Origin: Zygnema cylindricum
Lineage: Eukaryota > Streptophyta > Zygnematophyceae > Zygnematales > Zygnemataceae
NCBI GenBank assembly: GCA_037447655.1
Contig: JBBHKE010002277.1
Coordinates: forward strand, 151,571 to 215,570
DNA length: 64,000 nucleotides
Direction of reading: 5' to 3'
Position 1 is the stretch's first letter. The number at the start of each line of letters is the position of its first letter. A program made the translations under genes and the position numbers. The notes below the pieces were generated by a model that searched no databases, was not told the DNA's origin, and was given only the letters and a program-made list of their open reading frames with translations. This document shows, one piece after another, positions 30,483 through 40,503 of the stretch.

Positions 30483-30956
30483 GATAGAATCAGCGATATC
30501 GTTAGAGTATTTGAACAGCTCCAAGAGGGTTGAGACAGAGTATACCGGATAGCATCCAGACACCGGAACAGTCGTTTTTCCCCGGTTCTACAAATCCAAG
30601 GGGACCACCACTTTTGTTCCTTGAGGATCCTCAGGGTCTGAGACTGTAACTTGTTCTTTCCATACGCTCAACTCCATGTTCAACCTTGTCCACGTAGCCA
30701 TACCCAGCAAAATTTCAAATTGCTTACCTTCCACCACTAGGAAGGGAAGCCGAATCTGCACGTGCTGGCCTGCATCGTCAGCAAATTCGATTTCCATGGC
30801 TTTTATGATCCCATATACTGGTTGGCTGCCACTGCTGACTGTGCTCAAGCATATGTTACTTGGACTGATTTTTGGCCGGAGTTCCTCGGGCATTTGTTGT
30901 AACGCTGATGTAGTTATTAAGTTTGGAAGAGCTCCGGTATCCACCACTGCATCCTA
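30483..30956 (-). pseudogene. Gypsy aspartic protease (Gyp-1)
   Basis: The frame 30947-30588 starts right at the active site: VVDTGALPNLITTSALQQM (DTGA), then the flap region with GSQPVYGIIKAMEIEF and the ending LGMATWTRLNMELSVW. Size (about 120 residues) suits a retropepsin. Two adjacent TAG codons at 30954-30959 cut it from the upstream linker in the same frame, and TAG at 30588 cuts it from the next domain. It would process the Gag-Pol polyprotein, releasing the methyltransferase as a separate product or leaving it fused. Confidence 0.85.
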
Positions 30957-31871
30957 CTACCCAGCGTATCCATTAAGTTTAAAATTTCTCGTCTTGTTGA
31001 GAATAAGAGCCACCGAAAGGGCCTTATAAAATCTATCTGCCATAGAGGTTTTTGGTTCTGCCGACATGAAGACTGCCTTGGGCGGTTCTGCCAACGCGAC
31101 CCTTTTTCTCCTAGTGTGAGTTTCTTCCCCTAATGCCTGAATGAGGGTTTTTTCGGGCAGATTATGGGAGGAAGCCAGCGTTTTGATATGCGTCAAGGCG
31201 TAGGGCATTAAGTGTCGTACTAGCATAACTGCCGGTTTGGAGGAAGGAGGGAGAGCTTTGGGCGATGAAATGGGTGAGTCCTCGTCTTCCGATTTCTCTT
31301 GTTCCCCCCACCCCTGCTTCCTCACTTTTTGCGTCAGAATTTCGCGTAGGAGGTGTAATTGGCGGATCTGTGGACGCTCTCTCAGCCATGTATTTGTCGA
31401 ACCACTCCTGATCTGTTTCATTGGTAGAAGTATTTTCTTTCGGCTGTGTCTTCTTGTAATCTTCAAAACCGAAGGAAGTTTCTTCGGAGCCGGAGGAGGC
31501 AGGTTAGTTGGATTCAGTCGCAGTCCAAGGTTACTGTTTAGAAGAACTACTCGCGGGGTAAAGGATAAGGGGCCGGTGGCTTTGCGACTGTGGTCATTTT
31601 GTTCCATCGGTTGTTTGTCTTTTCTTTGGGATGACATTGTAGAGCGTAGTTGCCTGCGACTGTCCCCTACACCAACGTTCCATGCTCTGGACAGAAATGT
31701 CCTAGCATGCTGAGCCTTTGGAGGCTCCATATCCCAACCCATCAGGTCATTGTCATCTCCACCCAACGTGGTCTCCTGCTCCAGCTCCGCTAGTTTTTGT
31801 AGCAGTTCTTGTTTTTGTTTCTGCAGTTTTTGAGCCGCCGTAAGAGGTTGAGGAGTGCGGGCAGAGGATCT
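30957..31871 (-). pseudogene. Gag-protease linker with coiled coil (Gyp-1)
   Basis: The frame 31766-30957 reads as a basic, low-complexity linker (DHSRKATGPLSFTPRV is shared with Gyp-3 at 38211-38423). It follows a predicted coiled coil just upstream (QKLQKQKQELLQKLAELEQE, encoded around 31775-31840). A parallel frame around 31389-31162 holds AERASTDPPITPP, homologous to Gyp-3, so a frameshift lies near 31390-31440. No enzymatic domain is seen. Confidence 0.6.
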
Positions 31872-32125
31872 TGTTGAAATAAGTAGTTTTTGTATTTTCT
31901 AGTTTAAAATAAATTAGCGGAAACATATATAAGAAATGATGGCAGCCTGCCTCCATCTCTTCTCTCTCTCCCCCATACTTGTTGTAGTCACTGAAAGAGA
32001 GAGAGAGCGATGGAGCCATGGCTGCCTCAGCTCCATAGGAAGGACTAAAGAGTGACTTAAGTCACTCTCAACAAAAGGTTGAGTCCGACAGGACTCGAAC
32101 CCCCGACCGGTAGAGCGCGGCGTAG
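31872..32125 (+). repeat. Copia LTR 5' fragment inside Gyp-1 gag
   Basis: Begins TGTTGAAATAAGTAG and includes the CTTGTTGTAGTCACTGA and CCATGGCTGCC blocks of plus-strand copia LTRs. It ends in the tRNA-like segment, with a perfect antisense box B at 32091-32101. The rest of the LTR is absent. It interrupts gag just after the second zinc knuckle, with some gag sequence lost. Confidence 0.8.
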
Positions 32126-33232
32126 TTCCGAAAGCATTGCCTTTCTTTATGGCCCATGAACCCACAAGCTACACATTTTGACCCTTCAGTAGTATACTTC
32201 CCCCTTAGCTCATTAGAGATTTGAGCGTCATCGAATTTTGGAAGTCGGATTTGTCTCAACTAGGATTGAGACATTTTGACGGTTTCAGAGCGTGGAGTAG
32301 GTTAATAGGTTTCCTTAGTGACCGGGGTTCGGTCTCCTCCTCCGCTTCCTTGTTGGCGTTCTTGCTGTTTCCTTGTTCTTTCCGCACGCTCCCTCTCAAA
32401 CTCTTTCTGCTTGATGGCGAGTTATGGTTTAAGCTTTCGAGGGCACCTCTTCCATCCGTGACCGGGCTGGTTACAGTTCACACAGTCGTAAAGAAAAACT
32501 TTTTCATCTCCCCCCATTGCAGGTTCTGGTCGGGCATCCACTTCCTGTTTCCCCTTAAGCTTCCGCAAAGCTTGCAGTTCTGTCTGTTCGTCGTGTCTGA
32601 GCGATGTTTCCCCGGCGAAACCTGCAAAGTTGGCTCTGGATTTCCCGATAATAGCCTTTTCTCGTGCCTCGCTATTAACAAAATGATCATACAATTTCAT
32701 AGCTGCCAATGAAATTTCTTGAGCTGTGGGATTCCGATCATGTATAGTTTGACTGGCACTCCAATTGTCCAGAGCTGCCTGTCCCGTTGGCCCGAAGGAA
32801 TTTCGAACAGCGACGTAATATTTGGTGGCCATAGCCGGTGTATCGATGGTGGACAGTTTGGTCTTCTGGCAGAGGATGGAGAGGCGGTTGAACAACGTCT
32901 GGGGAGTTTCATTCTTCAAACAGCGGAAGTCTGTGAACTCCTTGATGGGAGTTTCGTTCCTTTCTGTGTAAAAGAGTCTCCAAGCGTCGAGAAGAGTGGT
33001 ACAGGGATTAGGATTGGCAACCATCCGGGTGGCCGCTTCCGCCGCCTGTACAGCCTGAAGGTGGTTGACATAGGCCCTGCCTTGGGCCTGAAGTTTCATA
33101 TCCATGGTGAAAGTGGGGTGAGAGGAGCTGCGGCTGTGGCAGCCACGTTGGTTGCTGCCTGAAGAGCCTCGGCGTCCAGAGCCGGATCCGATATTTTGAT
33201 ACTAGGGCCCTCAACAAAGGTTGACGCTCCTT
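32126..33232 (-). pseudogene. Gypsy capsid and two zinc knuckles (Gyp-1)
   Basis: The frame 33105-32422 encodes the capsid-like part (LLDAWRLFYTERNETPIKEF, LFNRLSILCQKTKLSTIDTP, EISLAAMKLYDHFV) and a first CCHC knuckle (CVNCNQPGHGWKRC). The frame 32259-32126 gives a second (CVACGFMGHKERQC). Capsid and nucleocapsid roles (particle assembly, RNA packaging) follow from the family. A frameshift near 33110-33230 separates it from the N-terminal region. Gyp-3 has the same arrangement. Confidence 0.85.
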
Positions 33233-35493
33233 CTAATCGGCCAAAGCTCCTCTGGCTAGATAATTTACCATCATCGGAAACAGGGTTGTTTCAAAATCTG
33301 CTGGAATGGCCCCTCCCCTGTATTTGTTGATTTCAGATTGGGTGAACGACTTCCACAGCAGTTCGAAATCAGAGAAAGCGATTCCCGAGCTATCTCCTGT
33401 AAAGATCCTTACGTCCCCCATTTCTTTTCCCTCCTCTGCAAGGTTGGTGAAGTGTGAAGAGGATGGTCCGGTTGGGCTAACAAACTGAACCGGTGAAATT
33501 ACCCCTGGATCTGCGTCATCTGGCTCGGGCTCGCCTCCTTCTCCGGTAGAGGGAGCGGTCTGACGAGAGATGGCACTCCCCCCCATTGAGGAAGGTCCGG
33601 TTACTGGTGAGATAGTGAGATGACCAGTATCTCCTTGGAGTTGGCCCTTGGGAAACGAGGAGCTTATCACCTTGGGAAAAGCTGCCCGAAGTCCTGCTCC
33701 TCTATACCCAAGAGAGGCTTGTTCCTCCCGGTGAAGTGTTTCCACCGAGGGAATGTGGAGAATAGGTTTAGTCACCGGTGGTACTTGAGGGATTGGTGGA
33801 GAAGGGGATGGAGATGACCGAGGACTACGAGGGAAAGGTGTCTGTCTCTGTGTACGCCTTTTGGAGGTTTCTGGTTGAGGAGTTTCTTCGCTGGAACTGG
33901 GAGAACGTCGGTGAGGAGGAGAGTAGGCAAGAACGTCGTACTTGTAGGGTAAGACGGGTGGTCCCGGTGACCCACGGACTGCAACGGCCGGAGAAACAGA
34001 AGGTGAAGGAGAGGATGCCTAAGGTGGCGATGGAGGAGGAGTAGTAAGTCCGAGGGAAATGTGTAGTCTCCGGTCTGGTTGAAGATGCACCACGGCCTCC
34101 ACGGTAGAAGATCCCTTGACCGAGACAATGGTAGGGAGATCTGTAGCCGCGGCTACTGGATTACTCGGCAAATCTGCACCCAACCCCTTTTTGTTAGATC
34201 CTGTTGTTCCCCCCCCTTCCCGCTGAAGAGGGGACTCCGGTCTATGTTCCGAAGAAGTCTTGGGAGATGGAGTCCCAGTAGGGGCAATCTACTCGGTAGG
34301 TTGTCTCTCAGCAAAGAGCCGTGTCTCTCTAGGAACAGATCCCGGTACACTAAGGATTCCCCCTGATTTCCGTCTCGCCTCCCTAATTAGGAACAGTTCT
34401 TTTTCTAGACCCCTCTTCTGTTCTTCTTCTAGGGCCTCCCAATCTATGGTGACGGGTCCAGCCCGCGCCGTAGCCTGACTCTAGGATCGGAGGATCTCCA
34501 CCAGTTTTTGCGTGCTGCTTACCATCCCGGAGAGATCTGAATCCCCAAACCGGGTACCTTGGGGTCCGTAGGCCTCGAACGCCATAGTCTTTCGGATGGT
34601 CGGACAACTGGTGCGGAAGGAGACATAGAACTTGGGGAAATTGAGGCAGAAGAAAAGAACGGCTCTTCTTTGACTAGGGGAGCAAATCGACCTTTGCTGT
34701 CCTGATGGTTGAACTCGAAATCTCTCTTGGGCTCAGGTAACATCCGCTTGCTACTCCCTTCCTTGGTCCGGCCCCGAGAAGTTGCTCTGCCCTTAGAAGG
34801 TCTACTGGTAGCAGTTTCCTAAGATATGGTGGGCAGCAGGTAGTAAGTTGATGGTCCTCCTTGTTGCTCCGGTGCTAAGGTTGGGGAGCCGCTCTCCGAC
34901 GAACTACTCAATAACTCTACTACACCTCCCACTGGGCATACCACCTTGGCTCGGTCTGACCTGGCCACTCGTTGCACCAACTCCTTCTTAACCTTCAATT
35001 CATGGAGATTGTGAAGGGCTAAGATTTCCTTGCGACCTGGCCGGTTAGGGTCAGACAGATTCTCTGGATCTATGTATATCTTTGTTATCGGTGCCTTGGA
35101 CCTAGTAAAGCGACCAATTTCGGGAAGGGGACCAGGGATCGCTTCCTTGTGTACAAACCCCTTTCTACGGCTTTTAGGAGAAAGGGGCGGCCTCTCCGCC
35201 CTCTCCGCTGCCCAAGCTCGGGCTGACTCGGACAGAGTTGGAAAGTTCTCGGGGGAAAAGACAGGTGGAGGTGGAGGAGAGGGTCGCCTCTCTGGCTGCG
35301 TTGAAGGAGTTTTGACTGCAACCTCTGGAGGCATCTCTCCCCTAAGAAACCGCTCTACGTGTAAATGGGAGCCAAAGGGGGGTGCTTCCTCAGGCATCTG
35401 AGACTCTTCCTCTTGGGCCACCGGTTTCTGCCTCTCCTGCTCTTCCGATCTGACACCCGGAAGATCCTTATCCTGAACTTCTCCTTCCCCCAT
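33233..35493 (-). pseudogene. Long proline/serine-rich gag N-terminal region
   Basis: Starts ATG at 35493 (MGEGEVQDKDLPG), about 90 nt after the LTR. The first frame (224 codons) includes PERRPSPPPPPVFSPENFPT and a basic patch. Following in-frame and shifted stretches continue as low-complexity Pro/Ser/Arg sequence to the frame 33775-33233, which ends with a helical segment (FSDFELLWKSFTQSEINKYR). Around 750 codons in total: unusually long for a gypsy gag N-terminus. It is probably disordered. Stops at 34819 and 34519 and at least two shifts break it. Confidence 0.65.
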
Positions 35494-35584
35494 AGCTGAC
35501 TGGAGAAGAAGATCTAAATCCCCTTATATAAAAGTACTCCGATCTGAGCACCTATCCTCTTTAACCTAAAGAGGCAGGTGGCTT

Positions 35585-36781
35585 TTTTAGTATTGTGCTA
35601 CTTCGCTGGAAGCCCACGAAATGCCACACTCCCAACTACTCTCCAAAGAATAGGAAGGAAATGAGAGTCGTCCGATCCTTTCCGCAAAACTCCGGACAAA
35701 CCCAAAGATGACCACAAGAGTGTGCAAATAACTCCCACGCAGAAATATAGAAATAACAAATATCGGCTTTTCAGATTAAACAATATCACCTTGCCCCAGA
35801 GAATGGAATTATAGATAGAAATGAATGATAATGGTGAAGCGAATTCACATACCCCGGAGTGCAACGATGACCAAACTCAGCAGAAGAAAACCTCTCCCAA
35901 TGGCCCCGAAGTTAGGTATGAGTCTCCCTCAACCCTCTCGGTTCACCCGCAACGATCCGACAAGACTCTTCTTAGTTTCAAACAACGAAAGTCCAAACCG
36001 CCCAAAGAGGAGATAGTGCCAACTACCCACCCGTGCTACGGTCTCCACAAAAGACAATCCAAAACAAAGATGGCAATAGAGTCAACGACAAAATGCAACC
36101 GTTCTCCAACAGAAAGATTGATTTAATTCTCTGGGGGTTTTCTCAGGGGACAGTACTGAAAAAGCAACCTGTCTCCTTCGGCCCCAAGTGCCTTATACAA
36201 CCAGAGTTTGTCCTACTGCAAGTTCCAAAGTCAAAGCAATGTGACAAGCAAATCAGCGGTCAGCCATTGTTATCGTACATACATAAGACCAAACAGACTG
36301 TACTACACTCAGGGCTAAAAGTTAGACGACTGGTCCCGGGTGGATTAGCGGTCGAGGGTCCTCCTATAATACAGAAAATGGAAACAAAGTTATGACTCGA
36401 CGTGAAACCGCCTAACTTTGACCCAAAGTCATTAATGCTTGGCCCGGCTGTTGGGCCTAAACTAACATCCTACTAACAGTTAACAGTAGGATCTACGGGA
36501 TAATCCCAAAGGTTACGTGTCGTTCTCTAATGTATCCCTCTACTAGAGCTACATAGAACACACAATATAATGGAGTAGATGATTTGCACCGGACTAACTC
36601 CGCCGTTCGGCCTCCGTTTCAGGTGAACTAAATTGCGTAGGGCTCCAGAAGTGAAAATATAAAGATCTGATCCGGCTAGTTGTCCTCTTCCTTCTCCATG
36701 CGCTAGAGTCCGTACAAAGTGGAATGAGGCCCCGGAACACTTGGGATTGCAAATGTGCCAACGATGCACACGAGCTTGACA
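35585..36781 (-). repeat. Gyp-1 5' LTR
   Basis: On the minus strand it starts TGTCAAGCTCGTGTGC at 36781 and ends near 35585, based on where similarity to the 55190 LTR stops (GTAGCACAATACT / GAAGCACAGTATT). Length is about 1.2 kb. The exact U5 end and primer-binding site are uncertain. It inserted next to, or was joined to, the Cop-D RNase H at 36782. Confidence 0.8.
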
Positions 36782-37154
36782 TGGTCACGGCTCAGTCCAC
36801 GATGGAGTTAGAATATATGGCAGCCAGTTCTGCCCTCATGGAACTCCTATGGGTTAAGGCCACTTTGCAAGAACTTAGGTATATGCAAACCGGTCCTCGG
36901 GTTATCTGGTGTGACAACTAGGCAGCAATTGCTATTGCCTTTTACCCTAGCTATCATTTAAAAGCAAACATATGGATGTCACACTACACTTTGTGAGAGA
37001 AAATGTGCTTGCAAGAGTGATAAAAATGAGTTATTTATCGGATGAAAAGATGGTGGCTGATATGCTGACTAAAGCTCTTCCAGCTCCTAAGTTGAAGTAT
37101 TGCAGAGAGTCTCTTGGGTTGAGTGAGTAAGTGAGTCCTAAAGATTTAGAAGAG
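36782..37154 (+). pseudogene. Cop-D RNase H fragment
   Basis: The plus frame reads AQSTMELEYMAASSALMELL, with the catalytic Glu kept, then GPRVIWCDN followed by a stop, then shifted frames with the YHLKAN and ALPAPKLKYCRES ends. This is the last 120 codons of copia pol. It is cut on the left by the Gyp-1 LTR and leads straight into the Cop-D 3' LTR. Sequence differs clearly from Cop-A, so it is a separate family. Confidence 0.85.
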
Positions 37155-38151
37155 TGTTGAAATAAGAAATCTTAATACTTAGTAAACAGAGCTGTGAGGA
37201 GAGACTAAGTACTTAGAATATTTTTGGTCTAGGTAAGTTGTAATACATACCTCATTTAGTGTGACCGTAGCAGTAGTACTTTTGAGTGTATTGTACTTCT
37301 CCAGGGACACGCGTCTGAAAATGAACATGATACGGGTTTTACGGAAAGGCGCCGACACACTTTACCACGCGTCACACATCAAACAAATACTGTTGAAAAA
37401 TCGGACGGACGTAGACTCAACCGATTGTCCACGAGAATAGTGGTACAATATTCAACGACGACTGTAGATGTGAATCGAGTGAACGGACAAGATTCACGTG
37501 GGACCACCAAATGACTCATCGCCTTGTATGACCTCAGGTGACTTGGAGCATTTGATCAACAGTCGCCTCGACTCTAGCATCCAGTGCTGACTAAGCACCT
37601 TGAGCACTACTGTACGGGAATCTATTTGCATATTTGAAACACAGTAGTTTTTGCTTAGCGAATTAGAATGTAGTGTTCCACTAAGTATATTTTTGTCTTG
37701 TAGTCAAATAGGGTTTGGACGTACTCACAGTACAAACAACGTACTGATTCAGTACCTTGCTGTAGTGTAGTACAATACTGTTGTTCCAGGTGTAGACATC
37801 TGATTAGTTAGTTTTCAGTAGATACTATTTGTGAGTATAAAGTTAGGACTTGGCCAAAATTGTATAAATCTAGTATTGAGATCTAACTCTCTAAGGTACA
37901 TTTTTTGGGAAACTTCCAAGTGTTGTATCTTATGGTATACTTGTTCAATTGGACTGCAATTTTGGGAATTGGCATATTGCATGTGAAACTTCATTACTCT
38001 GGATTTTGATGATATTTAGAAACTATGAGCACTTTTTGTGTTATATCAAAGTGGCTGTTTAATAGGAATTCTGGTAGCTTTTGCTGAAGTCTATGTCTAC
38101 ATCCACTACTACTGGTGGACCTCCACCTGCAACTATGGTTGTAGAACAACA
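37155..38151 (+). repeat. Cop-D 3' LTR
   Basis: TGTTGAAATAAGAAATC... to ...GTTGTAGAACAACA, about 997 bp, following a purine-rich GATTTAGAAGAG. Gyp-3 sequence starts directly after it. GTAC sites are frequent (37722-37790) but not in the Cop-A spacing. An ATG at 38093 opens MSTSTTTGGPPPATMVVEQ at its end, suggesting that gag starts inside the LTR. Confidence 0.75.
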
Positions 38152-39546
38152 TGCTCTGCCAAGTACCTTTGAAACTAATCTTGGTTGCTCCTTTTCTCCT
38201 TTTCCAATGCTTATTTTTCTAGCCTTTTTTCTTTTTCCGCTATATATTTTTTGAAGCCTAGTGGAAGTTTCTTGGTTGCCAGGAGTGGTGGTTTTGTGGG
38301 TTTGATCTCGAGGTCTATCTCTTGGTTCACAATATCTGCCCTGGGAGTAAAATATAATGGTCCGGTGGCCTTTCGGTTATGGTCCCCTTTGGCCATTTTT
38401 TGTCTGTTCTTCCTCTGCTCCAAGGTGGTAGGACAAAGTTATCTGCGACTATCTCCTACACCCAAATTCCAGGCTCCGCAGAAAAAGGTTCGTGCATGGT
38501 GAGCTTAATGGGGTCCCAAATTCCAACCCATTACATCATCATCATCCCCACCCTTTTTGGTCTGCAGCTTAAGCTCTGCAAGCTTTTGCAATAATTCCTC
38601 TTTCTGTCGCTGGAGTTTCTGTGTTGCTGTCAGAGGGGAGGTTTTGAAGCGGAGGGCAGCCAATTCTAATGCCATGGCGGCCAGTTGCTGACTTTGCTGC
38701 TGAATAATACTCTTTGGTGTGAGCGTTGGCGGGTTTGGAGGTGGCTCCGGTGTTTCAGTCGTGGGCTAAACGACGCCCCAATGGGAAGAAGAGCTAAAGA
38801 GGGAGAGTATTGATCGCGATTTGTCCTTCTCCAGTGAACAAGGTGAATTGCATCATTTCTTTCGGTACCCAATTTTTGCGAAAGAATTCTTCTTCTTAGT
38901 GTCCCATGAAGCCGCAGGCGGAACACTGCGTACCTTCGGTTGTGTATTTTCCCGTGAGTTCGTTGGACACCCAAGCATCATCAAATTTTGGCAGTTTTAT
39001 CTACCTCATCTGTGATTGAGATATTTTAGGGGTTTCACATCGAGGAGTTGGGGGGTAATTCTCCTTGGTTACCGGTGTTTTGTCCCCTTCTCCTTGTTTT
39101 TTCTCTTGTTGCCTACGCGTCCTTTCGGCTCTTTCTTTCTCCCACTCTTTTTTTGGAGTGCGAGTTTTGGTTTGAGTTTCCGGGGGCAGCGTTTCCACCC
39201 GTGGCCAGTTTGTTGGCAATTCAGGCAATGAAACAAAACTATCCTGTCATCAGCCCCCATGGCTTGTTGTGATCCGCTATCAACTGCATGTTTGCCTTTA
39301 AGCTTCCACAAAGCTTGAAGTTCGTTTTGTTCCTGCTTGCTTAAAGAAGTTTTTCTTGCAAACCCGGTGAAGTTTGCTTTGGTCTTGTCGGTGACAGCCT
39401 TTTCCCGAGCCTCGCTGTGGAAGAAATGGTTGTACAGTTTTATGGCTACGAGGGAGATTTCCTTAGCCGAGGGATTACTGTCCTAGATTGCTTGCCATGC
39501 AATCTAATTATCCACAGCAGTTTGTCCTGTAGGTCCTAACAAATTT
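38152..39546 (-). pseudogene. Gyp-3: gypsy gag fragment
   Basis: Minus-strand frames match Gyp-1 gag: 39311-39069 has the first CCHC knuckle (CLNCQQTGHGWKRC) and a basic tail. A degraded second knuckle region lies near 38900-38990. A coiled coil (ATQKLQRQKEELLQKLAELK) lies around 38560-38640. 38423-38211 has NRKATGPLYFTPRA. It stops at the Cop-D LTR (38151) and the Cop-E LTR (39547), which flank it on both sides. About 70% similar by eye to Gyp-1, so it is an older or different subfamily. Confidence 0.8.
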
Positions 39547-39699
39547 TGTGATGAAAAAGGTATTTTATAGTTTGTCCGTTTTGGTGGTCCAAAATACTTC
39601 TCGTGGTCACTGAGGACTAGCAGGCAGCCATGGCTGTCTCATGCAGGTAAGGAGACAGAGTAGAAGCTTTAGTTTCATGCAAGCCTTAGGCGGTCCCTA

Positions 39700-39760
39700 G
39701 TAGGACTTGAACCGGTGACCTTCGGATATTGGATGTCTCGCGCAGCAGTTAGCCTTTTCC
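39700..39760 (-). other. tRNA-like segment in Cop-E LTR
   Basis: Read on the minus strand: GGCTAACTGCTGCGCGAGAC, then, about 30 bp on, a perfect box B GGTTCAAGTCC (39713-39703) inside a T-arm-like context. It lacks a matching 5' acceptor strand, so it is not called as a tRNA gene. It is antisense to the LTR. Confidence 0.6.
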
Positions 39761-40104
39761 GGAAGGTCCTAACGAAATGTTATACTTATCGGGTTTGGTA
39801 TTAATTTATATTGTAACACGTCGACATACTTCACTTAAAATATTACGGGACGAAGTGAACATGAAACGTGCGAGACCCCACGAAATAAAGTACCGCACGA
39901 AACAACATCAAATTTTGACGGACGAAATTGAAAGTCGTTCGCGATCGACGGCTCGCAAAGGAGCCGGAATTCTGGAAAGGCTTTTGACGATTTGCTAAGC
40001 ATATGTCGGCGGGTGATACGTGGCGAAGGATGATTGGACAGCGGGTATCACGAAGGGAGCAAATTCGGTTCAGGAACTGACACGCGTCAGCGAGCGGCCA
40101 TGCC

Positions 40105-40179
40105 GTACTATGGCCGTACAAGAAGTATAGCGGTACCCGTACCTTTTTGTACCTTACATTCTTTTGATTGGATAGGTAC
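40105..40179 (+). promoter_or_regulatory. GTAC array of Cop-E LTR
   Basis: GTAC at 40105, 40116, 40133, 40139, 40149 and 40176. Measured from the right end the offsets are 0, 27, 37, 43, 60 and 71, the Cop-A pattern with one site moved. The TATA-like TATTTATAGGG follows about 80 bp later. Confidence 0.6.
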
Positions 40180-40489
40180 AGTAGTAGTAGGCTTAGAGAG
40201 GTAGTTTAGGACTTAGAATATTTCTAGGATTTCAGCCTCTCTCCCATAGTGCTTCTGTATTTATAGGGCATCTTTGGCTAGTCATAACTTAATCCTCAGG
40301 GGTGCAATTTCAATGATTATTTTTGCAGCACACTCAGGGGAGTCCAAGCTACACAAGAGTGTAGTCGGTCAGATTTTTTGCGTTCCAGAGTGGGACTTAT
40401 TAATTGTCAAAGTCAAAAGTGGATATAATTTCCTAGAGGCTTCACATAAGCTAGTCATTCTGTGTACCAATGGAGGTCACAGAATTACA

Positions 40490-40503
40490 GGTTATGGGCC
40501 CAC
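40490..40503 (+). other. Half-tRNA primer-binding site (Cop-E)
   Basis: GGTTATGGGCCCAC immediately after the LTR's CA end. The gag ATG (MGPPSRVPIFNG) lies inside it, where the site pairs with the CAU anticodon of initiator tRNA. Confidence 0.75.

Larger units (their letters stand above)
23849..36781 (-). mobile_element. Gyp-1: gypsy element with DNA methyltransferase and PHD finger
   Basis: Order on the minus strand: 5' LTR (36781-~35585), gag (35493-32126), linker, protease (30956-30588), C5 cytosine methyltransferase (29611-28490), linker, reverse transcriptase, RNase H and integrase (28066-25622), PHD finger (25262-25089), and a truncated 3' LTR. Domain order PR-RT-RH-IN is Ty3/gypsy. From protease to integrase the ancestral frame is continuous, interrupted by stops, one 1-bp deletion and two insertions (an LTR at 29962-30482 and an LTR piece at 31872-32125). 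The element is now inactive. The methyltransferase sits between protease and RT, an unusual place for an extra domain. Confidence 0.9.
39547..40489 (+). repeat. Cop-E 5' LTR
   Basis: About 943 bp, from TGTGATGAAAAAGG to CACAGAATTACA, followed directly by a perfect primer-binding site. It contains a CCATGGCT block, an antisense tRNA-like segment (39700-39760), a GTAC array (40105-40179) and TATTTATAGGG near 40259. It inserted into Gyp-3 gag. Confidence 0.88.

Noticed and set aside
39700-39760. Functional tRNA gene
   Set aside because: Box B is perfect, but the acceptor stem and a proper 5' half are missing.
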